A program made the translations under genes and the position numbers. This document shows, one piece after another, positions 10,072 through 21,254 of a stretch of 34,219 nucleotides of DNA. Each line of letters starts with the position of its first letter. The stretch's first letter is position 1. Origin of the DNA: Cytidiella melzeri (lineage: Eukaryota > Basidiomycota > Agaricomycetes > Polyporales > Irpicaceae); assembly GCA_022592445.1 (NCBI GenBank), contig JABYQR010000440.1:1-34219 (forward strand), given 5' to 3'. Below the pieces are notes generated by a model. That model was given only the letters and a program-made list of their open reading frames with translations. It had not been told where the DNA came from and made no database searches.

Positions 10072-13000
10072 CTACCGCACAAGATCAAGACGTTGATCAC
10101 TAGATGGATAACGATATGCAATGAACTCCGAGTCTTGATCTACCAGCTCTTCAAGATTCCTCTTGGAAAACATGGACGTTCGCGGTGCAGGAGTAGGAGT
10201 GTGACTGCTGGTGGACAGGGGGCTAGCATAGCCGTTTTCGTTAACATACATGGACATGTATCGCGTGTCCTGGGAGGTCCTGAAAGTGTGATCCAGAGGG
10301 TCGACGATATTCGAGTCGGAATGCTCCGCCGACTTCTTGCCAAACAGAGATGAGAGCCCGAACTTGCTCTTCCTCTTCTTCGGCTTGTCATTCGGAACTT
10401 GCAGTGAGTTTGCACTCAATTGAGCACTGGGCCATTGACCAAGCGCCATACCTGTCACACCAAACTCGCTGTACTTGTCCGGGGCTAGGAAAGGTGGCGT
10501 GCGCAATCCTCGAACAGTCGCGCCTTTCATGGGCAGCGTCCGTGAGGGTCCAAAAGGCCTCGAAGCGACACCACCGAACGACTGCCGACGGGTCTCAGCA
10601 GATCGGAATGCAGGATCGGGAGGAAGAAGTGTATCGGTGGGCATTGGTTGTGGCTCATATGTGAACACAGTTTGTGGACGAAGTTGATATGGGAACTCAA
10701 CAGACGACTCTCCCGGTAGAGGTGGCAAAGATTTGTCACGACGGAGGGTAGCAGGCTTGGACTGAGAAGACGGGGATGCGAGAATCAGCGTCGGGGGTGA
10801 TGATGGGCTGGTAGTACTGGGCATTGTCCACGAGCTCTGTGTCTTTCGGCCACGCGAGTCATATTCCGGAGGAATGGAAGTGTCAGCAAATCCACCCAAG
10901 CCGTCCTGCTCTGTACCACTGGCCTCGCGATATATCCGCTCACCCACGTCACCTGTAGAACGCGGTGAAGATGTTGGGGAGGGGAAAGTACTGGAAGGAA
11001 CTGTGGGAGGTGATGTGCCATATGGAGAAATAGTAGCGGGTGAGATAGCAGATGGCAATGAGGGAGTCGAAAGATGGCGCTTTGAGCCTTGATTCACAAG
11101 ATAAGATAGCGGTGGTGGAGGGGCCAAAGGTGCATCATCCAAGGAGCGATCCATAGAGCGCGACTGCGAGCGTCTACTATGCGACGCCTCTCTCTTGCTG
11201 AGCTGGCCGGTGACTATCTTCCAAAATTTCAAAAGGCCTTTGCGCTTTTTGGTCGCTTGAACCTCTTCAAATTGCTCCGGAGGAAGAGGAGCAGGGTAGC
11301 CGTCAGCTAGACGCAAAGTCGGTGCGTTGCTGCCGAGATCGAGTGCATCATTGTCGCGGTTTGCAAGCTTCAAGTACTGCTCTTCACGTTGCAATGCAAG
11401 GCTACACACGGCTGTCAAACTTTCCAGATGGCGATGATCACGGCAAGTACTCACTGCATGTCAATCATACTCCCAGACGCAGCAAGACTGTCCTGGCTAC
11501 GAAAGCCCGTACTCAGGTTCTTGAACCCAAAGAACCTGGACCGTCGAGGTGATGTGGTAGAGCCTATGCTTTGCAAGTCAGAGAAAGATGCCTGTGATTG
11601 AGCCCTCAGCATAGTTTGTGGACGTTCGTTGCCCCCTGTCATCAGGCTCGTCGGCCTTTGTGCGATGGACTGAGAGTACCGGGATTCGCTTCGAATACCA
11701 GAGAAGAACCCGCTGTCAGTGTGCATTGGTGTGTTGAGAGAGTACACAGACATGACATCTGCGCCGCGAGAGCTTCGCGAGGACTTGCGAACGCGGCTAC
11801 GTTCGCGTCTCTCTTCTCTCCTCCGTTCTTTCTCTTCCTTTTTGACATCAACGTGCTCGACGATCATCCCGCTCTCCAAAAGGGTCACTTCGCGGCTGGT
11901 AGGGACAAGCGATGTAGATATTGACCGCGGAGCCTTGATGCGCACACCCATAGCTTCATCTACTGGCTGTGCAGCGCTCCCGAGTTCATATGCAGATCTT
12001 CGCAGCTGTGCATAAGCGTCGCGCATCCTGTCGTCGATCATCCGTGACTCTCGCATGGCACGAGAGTGGGCTAATGCTTCCGCCTCTAGCAGTGAACGCT
12101 GTGCCTTGACATACTGATCAAGAGTTTGTTGACGTGACGATGGCTCTTTCGGGGTCTGAAAAAAATAAAAGCACTTGAGAATGGCGATTCAGCTAAGAAC
12201 GACGAAAGCACGTACCACGGCCAGCCACATCTTCAGGTTCTCAGCAGTCAATTTGCCGCCCTTTGCGCGAGGCCTCGACGAATTTTCATTCGGCGGGGAA
12301 TACCCTGACATCTCCTCCATCTCTTCCCGCCTCAACAAGTCCTCGTATAACACATCGCTCTCTCGCTCCCATATTCCTGGACTTGTCACATCGACATCTG
12401 CCATGTCCTGGTCCCTCATTGCACACTCGACACAGACCTCCTCTTTTGATGCCTGTGGTGGCGCATAGGCAGGGTTTGCGGAGGAAGGGTTTATGTATGT
12501 TGGTTGCTGGGCAAACGCACGAGGATTTGACGAAATTGGGATCGCCATTGCTGCTGCTGCTGCTGCTGGGCTATATGACGGGCCTGCAGACATGGGCACG
12601 ATGGGCGTGGTCGAATTTCCAGAGGTGCTTGGGCCTGCACCTATGCCTGCAGCCGGCAGAGAGGGATGTCGAGGGCTGGAAGAGACATACTGGGTGTCAC
12701 GAAGTCTATGCAAACCAGACGCTCGTTGACCCATGTCCGGTGATTGCAAACCCTGGCCGGCGTGCGGAGGTTGTGCACGAGAAGGCGGAAATGGAGACTG
12801 TGCCGGTGAGCCGTCGTCGTCGCCGTCGTTGTCGCCGTCGTTGTGGGGGAGGCTGGGGTCGTCGAGAGTAATGAAAGGGGGACTCCTTCCGTGGGGAGTG
12901 AGGCCATCAGCCATAAGGCTTAAGGTCTCTGTCTGCGGGATAACGTCACGCCTACAATCCATTGGCAGGCCGCTGGGCACCTCCGTAGGCGTCTCTGTCA

Positions 13001-13283
13001 TCTCTCCTACCCACGCCTCAATGTTGCCGGCCTCCCTGCCCGTCGAATACTCTATCCAACTCGCACGTCCTCCATCGCTCGTGGCATTCGGTGCTGGTCG
13101 TCGCTCCGAGGCTGCGGCGGGGCTGCCTGGCGGCTCTGGTGTCTCTCGCGACGGCGAACAGAGAGGTGGGTGGTAGTCGTCCTTACAATCCGTATCTGTC
13201 AGGCGGTGCGAGTACGAATCCTGCAGACCCAGCGAGGACAGCTGTGCGTCGCTTGTCGACGTTAAATATAAAGTAGCAGCCAT
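10072..13283 (-). CDS. Large Ser/Pro-rich low-complexity fungal protein, 3 exons, 1032 aa
   Basis: Exons on the minus strand: 13283-12216, 12155-11455, 11401-10072 (3099 nt, frame kept). The introns are 60 and 53 nt. The first ~330 residues are Pro/Ser/Asp-rich, with an acidic NDGDNDGDDDG run and an alanine tract. A more ordered segment spans the first splice (KGGKLTAENLKMWLAV joined to TPKEPSSRQQTLDQYVKAQR), followed by a helical, charged stretch (VKKEEKERRREERRERSRVR). The rest is Ser/Pro-rich with basic islands (KKRKSKFGLSSLFGKKS) and polyproline (APPPPLS). No enzyme motif is seen. The composition resembles fungal scaffold or polarity proteins, but that is only an impression. ATG at 13283 is the first in-frame ATG. 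The frame stays open upstream to about 13373 without an ATG, so an extra 5' exon is possible. It shares a ~670-bp divergent promoter with the complex I gene. Confidence 0.8.
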
Positions 13284-13950
13284 AGCAAAAGACACGACAC
13301 GGCGTAGAATAGGATCGAGTGGTAAATCCTTGCAGTGGTCGTCGTCGTGCAGAATTAGGAGGTCGGGTTGCAAGGATGGAAACGGTGTTTGCTGCGAGCT
13401 GTCTCAGCCTGTGTATCAACAGCGCCGTTCAGACCTTCAAGCAAACGTTCGCGAGTTGGTGACCGTGCATCGACGCAGAAAGAAAAGGTGTGCGAGAGAA
13501 ATAGCAAAGCAAGAATGAAAAGGGTTCGATTAATTAGCTGACCGCTGTTGCTGTGCGCAGGCAGTTCGGCGGAGGAACTGGCCCATGGCTTCCGGCCATT
13601 GACAAGCCGCACTTGCTGTCCAAGTTCCCCTCGCAGCTCAACTTTTATCTACAGTGGCTTGTATGCCCCATCATCCGTCTACATACAGCTATTGTAGCAA
13701 GCAAGTCTCGCAGTCCTGTAACTCTGTTCAATGACTTTTCAACCATCCATGATAGTCCTCGGAGTTCGGTGACCGCAGAAATTTCGGATGCCGGATGCCG
13801 TGTCCGGGATGGTCCCGGCCCCGGCCACGGACCATATTGATGCCGGCCGGACTCGGGTTGGGCCATTCACAACCCCGGGCTCACCGTTCAAGACAGCCCG
13901 CAACGGTACTTCGCTCCTTAATCCATTCCGTCCATGTCATGTCGCTAGCT
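13284..13950. promoter_or_regulatory. Divergent (bidirectional) promoter region
   Basis: About 670 bp separate the starts of the minus-strand low-complexity gene and the plus-strand complex I gene, so both promoters must lie here. A GC-rich near-palindromic stretch (GGTCCCGGCCCCGGCC) is at about 13810. No clear TATA box is visible, which fits housekeeping expression. Confidence 0.45.
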
Positions 13951-14968
13951 ATGCTCAGGTCAAATTGTACGTCGATATGTCGTCGTCTGTCTCGGCTTGT
14001 TGCTCACAGTTGATTGCTGCGCAGTTTATTCCGCTGGACGACGAGCAGCTCTCCAGCCTCAGGTGGGGATGAAAGGTGACCTTTTGAAGTGTTCAACATA
14101 ATTAGAGTTGTAGCTGAACAACATCGATTTCAAGCACTAGCATGTCGTGCAATCCACACAACGCAGTCTGCTAAAGAACAAATACCTGCGTTGTCTACAT
14201 CATCCTCGAAGCCAATCACCAGCATAGCGAATTTGCATTCAAACCAGCAAAGTTTGGAGACACCGCAGAATAGGGCAGGTGAGCATAGAGCTCTATGAAC
14301 TTCAGCATGTTTTCACCCTAAACGGCCTTGACAGAGTATGTTCTTTCTACATTGGACAAGATAGCGAACTGGGCTAGGCAGGGCTCCATGTGGCCAATGA
14401 CTTTCGGTACGTCCTACAACACAAGCTCTTCGTATTCCATCTCACCGCCTGCGTCCTCCTTTCACACAGGGCTCGCGTGCTGCGCTGTAGAGATGATGCA
14501 CATGGCTGCCGCCCGTTACGACCAGGATCGCCTTGGTGTCGTTTTCCGTGCCAGTCCGCGACAGTCCGACATTATGATCGTCGCCGGCACCCTCACGAAC
14601 AAGATGGCACCCGCCCTGCGTACAGTGTACGATCAGATGCCCGAGCCCAGTATGTTACCTTTACATCATACTGGTCATAGATTTGGAATTCATCTTCGCA
14701 TGCAGGATGGGTCATTTCCATGGGTTCATGCGCAAACGGTGGTGGATACTATCATTACTCCTACTCTGTTGTCCGTGGCTGTGATCGCATCGTTCCAGTC
14801 GACATCTACGTCCCTGGCTGTCCTCCAACGGCAGAGGCTCTGCTATACGGCATGCTTCAACTCCAGAGGAAGATGCGAAGAAACAGGAAGGCGACGCTCT
14901 GGTATGTTCTAGCACAACAGTTCTTCTTGGTCGTTGACTTACACTATCATTTAAGGTATCGCAAGTGA
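13951..14968 (+). CDS. NDUFS7: NADH:ubiquinone oxidoreductase PSST/20 kDa subunit (complex I), nuclear-encoded, 213 aa
   Basis: Exons: 13951-13958 (tentative), 14106-14278, 14335-14406, 14470-14649, 14706-14901, 14956-14968 (642 nt). A mitochondrial targeting region ([10 protein letters not shown], Ser-rich linker) leads into the conserved core: [113 protein letters not shown]. The cysteines of the N2 [4Fe-4S] cluster (C88, C89, C153, C183 in this model) are all present. This subunit sits at the quinone-binding end of the matrix arm and carries the terminal iron-sulfur cluster that reduces ubiquinone. Exons 2 to 6 are secure. The first exon (ATGCTCAG, donor GTCAAA) is a guess; ATG at 13977 with an intron from 14063 would also keep the frame. 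Confidence 0.93.
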
Positions 14969-16239
14969 TCCACGCTTGCAAGGTTTGGCACTAGACTTAC
15001 GTACTGTAATTACTCATATCTGCAAAAACCTTGGGCCCTCCGAAGAACTACGCGAAACTGACAGAAGATTGTGCATCATCGTTTGCGGACTTCCTCATTA
15101 CAAATAGCGGTGAGAACCAGACTTTTCCCTATCTGCATGCCGTGCGCCCGTGCGTAGAGCTTGGCTCTGTCACCCTGGAACAGAGCGTGCCGCTACCGTC
15201 AACAATTCTCTACTCACAGGTTAGCCGCTCATATTTGAAGGGGTTAGGCGAGCGTCGTGGTTTTATTCAAGCACTGCAAGCCTAGAAATACCGCGCGGGA
15301 GACATCTACTTCGGTTTCTCTGCCCATGTCCGCGTATAGATGCCTACCACAGACATGCCTTAGGTCCCCAGCTTTATCACGGAAAACAGGAGTGACGAGA
15401 CCTACCAACATTGCGATTGGGTCGCCACGTTTCTCCTCCATTTCTGTCGGAGTAAGGATTCCCCCCTAAATAGCGAAACAAACCAAGAGCAGTGGACCAG
15501 AAACGCATCAGAACATCGGCGAGACAGACGACCCACAATCTTCTTCGTCTCCAGGAGTCTTTTCCAGTGGCGGGTACGCTTACACCCTCGAACCACGTTG
15601 TTGCTTTGAGCAATCAGATTGTGGGCTCTGCCCCGGTGGAGGCCACGCATGCCTGAACCCCCGAAGGAATTTGACTCCGATCCCGCGTCTTCTGTCGTGA
15701 GCGTTGCATCCAGCCCTCTTTCTTACGGTATCTCCCTAGACTTGCTGTCGCTCGCTCTCGCTCCGCTTACTGTCTTGAACGTTGTTTCGAGACTCGCGTC
15801 AGAGATGCTGTGCCCCTGTATCGGTTAGGAACCTTTATACTGACTGTACATGATCGGCGGATATCCGTGTATAGTAGTCCCGCCAACCCTTGGCGCTGGC
15901 ACGCCTCCTCTTGTGCTGATGTGTTTCTTTCCTAAACCGGACGCCCTGGCCGGTCACTCTCTGACACCCATCCTGTACAGCAGTACAGAACCTGGCTCAA
16001 CATCTTCCGGTAACATCTTGAAGAGACCAAGCACAGGCAATGTCCTCACTAGGGGCAAACACTGATTTCACACGCCTTGAAAATTGCATGATTACCCACT
16101 CAAATGTTAACTATCAGCAGAGAATCCATAGGCAATTTTGGGCTTGGAATTGCTTCTTAATGTTTGAGAATACAAAATAATGCTACACAAATTCTGTGCC
16201 TTTTCCGGGGCAGGAATTTCTGTTTTTTAAGTGGTAGTT
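14969..16239. other. Unresolved region downstream of NDUFS7
   Basis: Open frames exist on both strands: plus 15031-15285 without an ATG, plus 15619-15828 and 15850-16065, and minus 15244-15650. None shows a domain I recognise. Minus-strand pieces such as TPTEMEEKRGDPIAM (about 15410-15460) followed by a possible GT-AG intron look gene-like, but stops block a continuous model. It is probably a decayed minus-strand gene or diverged repeats. Confidence 0.3.
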
Positions 16240-16790
16240 AAATCAAAAAGAGAACAGTGAAACACTGAGGTAAGCTCCAAAACTAATTACAACCCCAAAG
16301 ACAACACTTTCAACCACGAAGTGGCAATAGAAGTGTAAGGGCGTGGGAGCACGGTAGTGTGAAAGTGTGCGAGGTGGTCTTTAGAGTCCTAGTTTACCTG
16401 TGCTGCAAAGAGCGACAAGGTTTGTGATAAAGGTTTTGTTTGAATTGAGCTAGGAGGGCAAAATACCACGCGTATTGCGGGCAAAAGAGATAGTTGGTGC
16501 GGTGAAAGTGAAAGAGTTTTAGCGTGGCTCGAAGAGAACGCGCGCGAGATGCCGAGCCTCAAAGTAAAGACGGCGCATGGAAAGACACGGATAGTAAACG
16601 CGGACGCAGTACAAATCTCAACACAAAACGCGGTCACTAATGAAGATGAAAGTAGTCGCTGTAAAACGCGGGCGCAGTGAAAGTGAACGCAGTAAGCTCA
16701 ATGCAGTAAAGGTGAAACGCAGACACAATAACGCAGGTAAGAAATAGATGCAGTGCAATGAAACCAGAAGAGTCACAAACGGAAGATGAA
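16240..16790. repeat. Purine-rich dispersed repeat (AACGCAG-type), copy 1
   Basis: The plus strand is A/G-biased and built from recurring short units such as AAACGCGG, GCAGTGAAAG, AACGCAGTAAG and GAAACGCAG. The stretch at about 16670-16710 closely matches 22512-22550: both run cgcagtgaaag, then gaacgcagtaag, then ctca. This marks a repeat family present at least twice in the window. It is not coding. Confidence 0.6.
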
Positions 16791-16834
16791 TTATTGAAGC
16801 GCGAGACACCCCGTAAGGCTATACAAGACCACAG

Positions 16835-17398
16835 TCAATTTGACTCGATCAACTGTTCGCGGGGACAATAGTGCAGAACAACACCTCCCGAGCGGCGATG
16901 CGTATTGCAAGCGAATGCGTGGCCAACGACGACGTTGGTGGAGCTCGTGAGATTGAACTGTATAAGTTTGCACTCGTGGTTCTTGCCTTCAAAGTTTGGT
17001 GAAAGCCAACAGTCTGGGTGCGGCGCGCACAGGTGATCACAGTCAAGGGGAACAAAAGGTCCTGAGCGCAGGGGGATTGGGTGATTGCTCTGAGTGTCGC
17101 AGTAAGAGCAATTGTCAAGCGAGTCCGCGACGGAGGTGACGGACGACGCTGGCGAGGGTGATTTAGGAGTGGACCTCTCAGGAGAGACAGTAGGTGCTAC
17201 TGAGGGTTCAGGCAGCGGCGTAGGCACGGGGATGATAGGGTAGCAGCGCAGGACCTCGCGGCACAGGCGGTATGGGCAGCAACCGTCTGGTAAGTGTGGA
17301 ACTGTTGGACAATAATGGCAAACACGAGGCGGGTTGTCGATGGTAGGCGCAGCGGAAATAAACGTAGAGAAAGACGCAATGAAGCATCGCAGGAGATC
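16835..17398 (-). CDS. Cysteine-rich hypothetical protein with signal-like start, start codon missing
   Basis: A single open frame of 188 codons reads LLRCFIASFSTFISAAPTID (signal-peptide-like), then clustered cysteines: RVCHYC, DGCCPYRLCREVLRC, a Pro/Ser linker (LPEPSVAPTVSPERSTPKS), NCSYCDT, DCDHLCAPHPDCW, NHECK, FACN, LHYC. The paired C-x2-C and C-x3-C spacing suggests zinc binding or disulfides, but no named domain fits. There is a good TATA box about 110 bp upstream. The problem is the start: this frame has no ATG after an in-frame stop, and the first ATG downstream of the TATA box (near 17385) opens a different frame of only ~60 codons. Either an upstream exon exists, initiation is non-AUG, or the gene is broken. 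Confidence 0.45.
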   Translation of the reverse strand, partial: DLLRCFIASFSTFISAAPTIDNPPRVCHYCPTVPHLPDGCCPYRLCREVLRCYPIIPVPTPLPEPSVAPTVSPERSTPKSPSPASSVTSVADSLDNCSYCDTQSNHPIPLRSGPFVPLDCDHLCAPHPDCWLSPNFEGKNHECKLIQFNLTSSTNVVVGHAFACNTHRRSGGVVLHYCPREQLIESN

Positions 17399-17505
17399 CT
17401 ACAGCTTTTGGCGCGAAGAGACTCCCTCAACGCGAGCGCAAAGTGTGAAGGAACTCTGAGAACTGGGGCGGGGATTGATTAATGTTCTATGCAGTACAGG
17501 CAACA

Positions 17506-17516
17506 CCTTTTATATA
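17506..17516 (-). promoter_or_regulatory. TATA box (TATATAAAAGG) for the Cys-rich frame
   Basis: On the minus strand TATATAAAAGG sits about 110 bp upstream of the Cys-rich open frame. It is an unusually strong match and the main reason to think that frame is or was expressed. Confidence 0.5.
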
Positions 17517-17551
17517 CCTAAGCCCCTCTCTTTAACCTTTCCTTCTATGTC

Positions 17552-18549
17552 CTAAACCCAAACGCGAGAGCGAGGAAACACTGTGGCAGAGTACTTCCGT
17601 CCACGGAAGCAAAATGACCAGCAAGACGACACCCGGCAGGACGCAGCGTTGGTTGACGCGGAGAAGCGGCACGCGCACTTACGCTGAAGGGGCGCCAACC
17701 GGCACGAGCAGGTGATGAGGTGCCGTCCAAGAGTTGCACAGCGTGGCGTGATAGGAGCCTTCCTAAAACGGGGTCCGCGAGTCAATTTTCTTCTATCGTT
17801 GGTCCAACCCACGTCCGAAACACTTGGTGGCTGGCAGGCCCATGCTCCGACGCAAAGGGGGCGTGTCTGCGAGTTAGAGTCCAGTGCGAATTCTCGGCCT
17901 TGGATGTTTCCGGCGGGTTGCTGCCCCTTGCCAAGTCCTCGGATCCTCGGCGGACTCCTTGTGACCTCGGTGAACCTCTCGTGCCCGCAACGCTGGAGAG
18001 ATTTGCCGCTCAGGAGAACACAGGCCGTGCAAATGGCTGGCTGCTGCCGTGTCTCCACGCCTAGCCGTTTTCTGGGCGTATCAGCGGGGTATGGGAAAAG
18101 GGCATGAAAAAATCCAGAAAAGGAAAGGGTGGGTAGAATTTCCGGCGGCCTACCTCGTTGCATGAACGTGCTACCAAAAAGTTCTTGAAAGTTGTTTGCC
18201 ACATTATGTTTGCCATCACCCGACACACGTGAGAAATCTATTTATTTTTACAATTTTAGGTCAGTCAGAAATCTGCCCCAAAAATCAATATTCACACAGA
18301 TTTTTGAAGCGCAGAAAGGCTGCCAGTAGATAGGCTTGAAAATTTGTAGAAAAATCACAAAAATGTCTTTGATTGTATATTAATCTAACCCCCCAAACAT
18401 AACCAGATATTCACAGGATTTTTAACATAACAACTAACTCTCACAATAATTTCACGTCATGTGAAATTGGCCTTTGCCCGCAGTGCCTTGGTCCACATGT
18501 CTAATGACAAATTGAGCTCACTAGACGTGTGCAGCTAAAGCAATCAGAT
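17552..18549. other. Region with overlapping open frames of unknown nature
   Basis: The minus strand is open for 225 codons (17552-18226) without an ATG at its start, and the plus strand is open in two frames over the same bases (17712-18107). The amino-acid composition (many Cys, Arg, Pro in all frames) reflects GC-rich DNA rather than one clear protein. The part from 18230 to 18549 is AT-rich and shows nothing. Confidence 0.3.
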
Positions 18550-18583
18550 ACAGTAGCAGCAAAAAGTCTTGCAACACCGCAAG
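18550..18583 (+). repeat. Direct repeat copy 1 (AGTCTTGCAACACCGC family)
   Basis: Begins ACAGTAGC and contains AGTCTTGCAACACCGC. It matches the copy at 19632 at about 30 of 34 positions in the same orientation. The motif resembles a terminal repeat of a Tc1-like element, but no inverted copy is found in the window. Confidence 0.6.
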
Positions 18584-18889
18584 CTCACATCTTTTTGCTC
18601 ACTGTTTGGGCTCAATACCACATTTTTTGATCAATCCTTTTATATACATGGAGTACAGTATCTGAAGGTTATGTATATAATGAAACAAATGAGTACCCTT
18701 CTTGTATATGATACATTGTATGCAATCCGTACTGTTGCGGTGCTAATCACCTGTCACGGAGCAATGTGGACAACATTGAAAAGGTGGTGGCAGGCATGAA
18801 GCACAGTGCTCTCACCAGCTATCAGACTTTATGCAAGTTGCTAGCCCAGTAAAGACCAAGAGTTTGAGATGGGGGGCTAGGAGCATACA

Positions 18890-19300
18890 TGCAGCTGTAT
18901 ATATAGACTTCAGGGACTTGCGCACTGACCGTGTTAAGGGCAGGCTTTGCAAGAAGCCATGTGAACAAAGAACAATAGAACAACCTAAAGGTGAACAATA
19001 GCTATTGCCTGGACTCCGCCAAGACCTCTACTTGTGAGAGAATCTATCTAAAAGGAGACCAACTATTGTATTCCATTCCCACACCTGTGAGAACATTCTT
19101 CCATAAAGAGAACAATAGCGAAAGAACAATAGGAGTCCATGTGAACGGTATCTATGATGTCAAACCCTAGCTATGGGCTGAGCCATGTGGTTGTAGCCAT
19201 GTGGTCTTACATAAGCTGAGTCACATGCCAGTGTGATGTAGCAGCAAGTAACGTGGCCATGTAGAGCATCTAAGCCACGTGATACGGGCGCTTAATAGAC
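18890..19300 (-). repeat. LTR-like repeat region (AACAATAG and CCATGTG units)
   Basis: Recurring GAACAATAG (four or more times) and GCCATGTGG/CCATGTGAAC units occur between 18955 and 19260, with a TATATATA box on the minus strand at about 18900. In reverse orientation the order, ATTGTTC repeats followed by a TATA box, is like the solo LTR at 30109-30801, which also carries CTATTGTTCTATTGTTC. I infer a decayed LTR in reverse orientation; ends and target duplications were not found. Confidence 0.3.
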
Positions 19301-19615
19301 ATGCAAGTGGTTTGTGCAGAGACGGTTGCAACTGGGTTGCAGCCTGAGGTTTTGACAATAAGAACAAGAGGTAAATTGGAAAAAATAAGGGCTAGTCGGG
19401 CCATCCACGACAAAATCATAAAGAATTTATCACCTACAAGGCAGAAGGAATTGTGTCAAAGAGTTGTAGATGGTATACGTGCGGTGAAAGTGAGAGCTCC
19501 TGAGGATGTACAAATGGATGAACGGGCTGTGTTGTGGTTTGCCAAAACCCATCACTTTCTACCAGAGCAAAATGTGAAATGGGCCCCCTTCATGAATGTG
19601 GTGGTCTTCAGTTAA
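19301..19615 (+). CDS. Hypothetical protein fragment, 104 aa
   Basis: An ATG-started open frame: MQVVCAETVATGLQ, KLEKIRASRAIHDKIIKNLS, DVQMDERAVLWFAKTHHFLP, then stop 17 bp before the second direct repeat. Charged, protein-like, no recognised domain. Its position against the repeat suggests it belongs to a mobile element and may be the C-terminal end of a larger lost ORF. Confidence 0.25.
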   Translation: MQVVCAETVATGLQPEVLTIRTRGKLEKIRASRAIHDKIIKNLSPTRQKELCQRVVDGIRAVKVRAPEDVQMDERAVLWFAKTHHFLPEQNVKWAPFMNVVVFS

Positions 19616-19631
19616 TATATGCCAGTGTATT

Positions 19632-19665
19632 ACAGTAGCTTCAAACAGTCTTGCAACACCGCGAG
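19632..19665 (+). repeat. Direct repeat copy 2 (AGTCTTGCAACACCGC family)
   Basis: ACAGTAGC, a variable 7-mer, then AGTCTTGCAACACCGC; the same orientation as the copy 1082 bp to the left. Sequence beyond the repeat is not clearly shared between the two copies. Confidence 0.6.
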
Positions 19666-20859
19666 TGCGCAACACTTTCCTTGTCATGCGAGCTCATCAC
19701 TGCATAGTTTCATTTGTATTCATTTTTACACATTTTATACCATCTATAATTGATGTTCCTGGTAAAATTGCATTAAACTATTGTGTGCATGAGAGACTGT
19801 ACACAATGCACGTGATAGTACCATCAAGCGCCCACTGTGCACAAGTCAACTACGACGCATTGGTTGACTCTCCTGTGCAAAACTTCAACACAAGACCTCT
19901 TCCTTTCATACTGCACACTTTCCCAGCTTTATACCACACCTATGGTGCAGTGTACCTATTGTTTTGCAAGGGGATTGCAAGCGCACACAAGTGATAACGA
20001 GTAAAGAGGATAATTCAGAAGTAACAAATATACATGAGTTTATATAGTTATCTAAGAAAGTGGAAATAATTAAAATAGTGATGAAATGGAAGTAGGAGTA
20101 ATGACATAGCAGAGCGGGTACTCGGAGTATGTGTGGGGGAGGAACGTTTGGATATAGATAATGACATAGACAGATAACTGAATGGTTAAGAGAAAGGGAG
20201 GATACAAACGGATCGCAGAGTGCATGAGACGGAACAATTGAGGCAACAGGTCAGAATGCAGATTGGATAACATTTATCTCGTAAAAAAACAATTTGTTAT
20301 CCCACAATACCTACCACTGTAAACCTGAGCATTATCATATAATCTTGAGCAAATCTTATCTCACACAATCCCCCTACCTGGAAAGTTATAAACATCCGGC
20401 ACCTGCGATAATGGTCCGCGGGCCACTTTATCTTGCATGGTAATATGTTTTCTTATCTCCACCCATAGTTTACATTGCAAGGTAATCTCGCTGCCAGTAG
20501 TTTATATTGTCATACACATCAATGCAATGCTTTCAAGGCAATAGTTCTTGTATTAGGGTGCATAGCATCAATGGCAATAGATTGAACAGCGCAATGGCAA
20601 GAACATCAGGTACACAAAAAATAATGTTCTCTGCATCATTGTTGACTCCAACCTTGCCAGCTTGAATGTTGGTGCGCATCTCGTACAAATGGGTCCTACA
20701 AACTGGGATATATGCGTGTCAGCGTACAGTGGAATTGAAGAAAACGTACACCACCTCAAACAAAATATAACTCGAGTTGCAAACCTTGTGCACACAATCA
20801 ACCCTCGTTAGTGATACAGCCAATGAGGTTCCAACCAGCAATGGGACCGTGCTATGCTG
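19666..20859. other. AT-rich intergenic region
   Basis: About 1.2 kb with only short chance frames on either strand, such as 19596-19994 (+) and 20568-20801 (-). No domain, splice pattern or repeat that I can support. Confidence 0.4.
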
Positions 20860-21254
20860 CTACAAAGGATGAGTACTTCGGAAATGCAGACTGGATATTG
20901 AATGCAACTTACGAGGTCCACGATGGCCTAGCATAAGAACAGGCGCCACAGCAGAATCGCCGATGGGACGGAGGCCAAAACACAGGCCTGGATGAAAGGC
21001 GATTTCAGCACAAGTGTAGACCATTGCACGATGTGCTCACCTGTGGTGGGACGAGAGGCAATGCCTCTCATTGACATGCCACCTAGGGTTTGGAAAGGCG
21101 GAGCCTCTGTAGCCGTCTGACCTCTAATAGTAAGTGATAGGCCAGTGGATTCTGAGTTATTGAACGGGAGTTGCGAGAGAAAGTAATGGAGGTACAACTT
21201 ACCTAACGTAAGACGCATAGGTACACAAAGTTGTACCGTCTCTCTCTCTGACAT
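20860..21254 (-). CDS. Small hypothetical protein, 3 exons, 86 aa
   Basis: Minus-strand exons 21254-21203, 21121-21041, 20987-20860 (261 nt, all phases agree; introns 81 and 53 nt with GTAAGT and GTGAGC donors). The product begins MSERETVQLCVPMRLTLG, continues QTATEAPPFQTLGGMSMRGI, ASRPTTGLCFGLRPIGDSAV and ends HFRSTHPL. The frame is open upstream of the ATG to about 21380 without another ATG, so the protein may be longer through a 5' exon. No domain recognised. The phase-matched introns are the main support. Confidence 0.35.

Noticed and set aside
10072..11454. Idea that the large minus-strand protein is a surface proteophosphoglycan
   Set aside because: Based only on Ser/Pro richness; there is no signal peptide or anchor and it has basic nuclear-type islands, so no such name is given.
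17552..18226. Minus-strand ORF of 224 codons
   Set aside because: No ATG at its start, no domain, and two plus-strand frames are open over the same bases. Kept only as an unresolved region.
19301..19615. Idea that this ORF is the transposase of the flanking direct-repeat element
   Set aside because: No DDE or HTH motif is visible, and the repeats are direct, not inverted.
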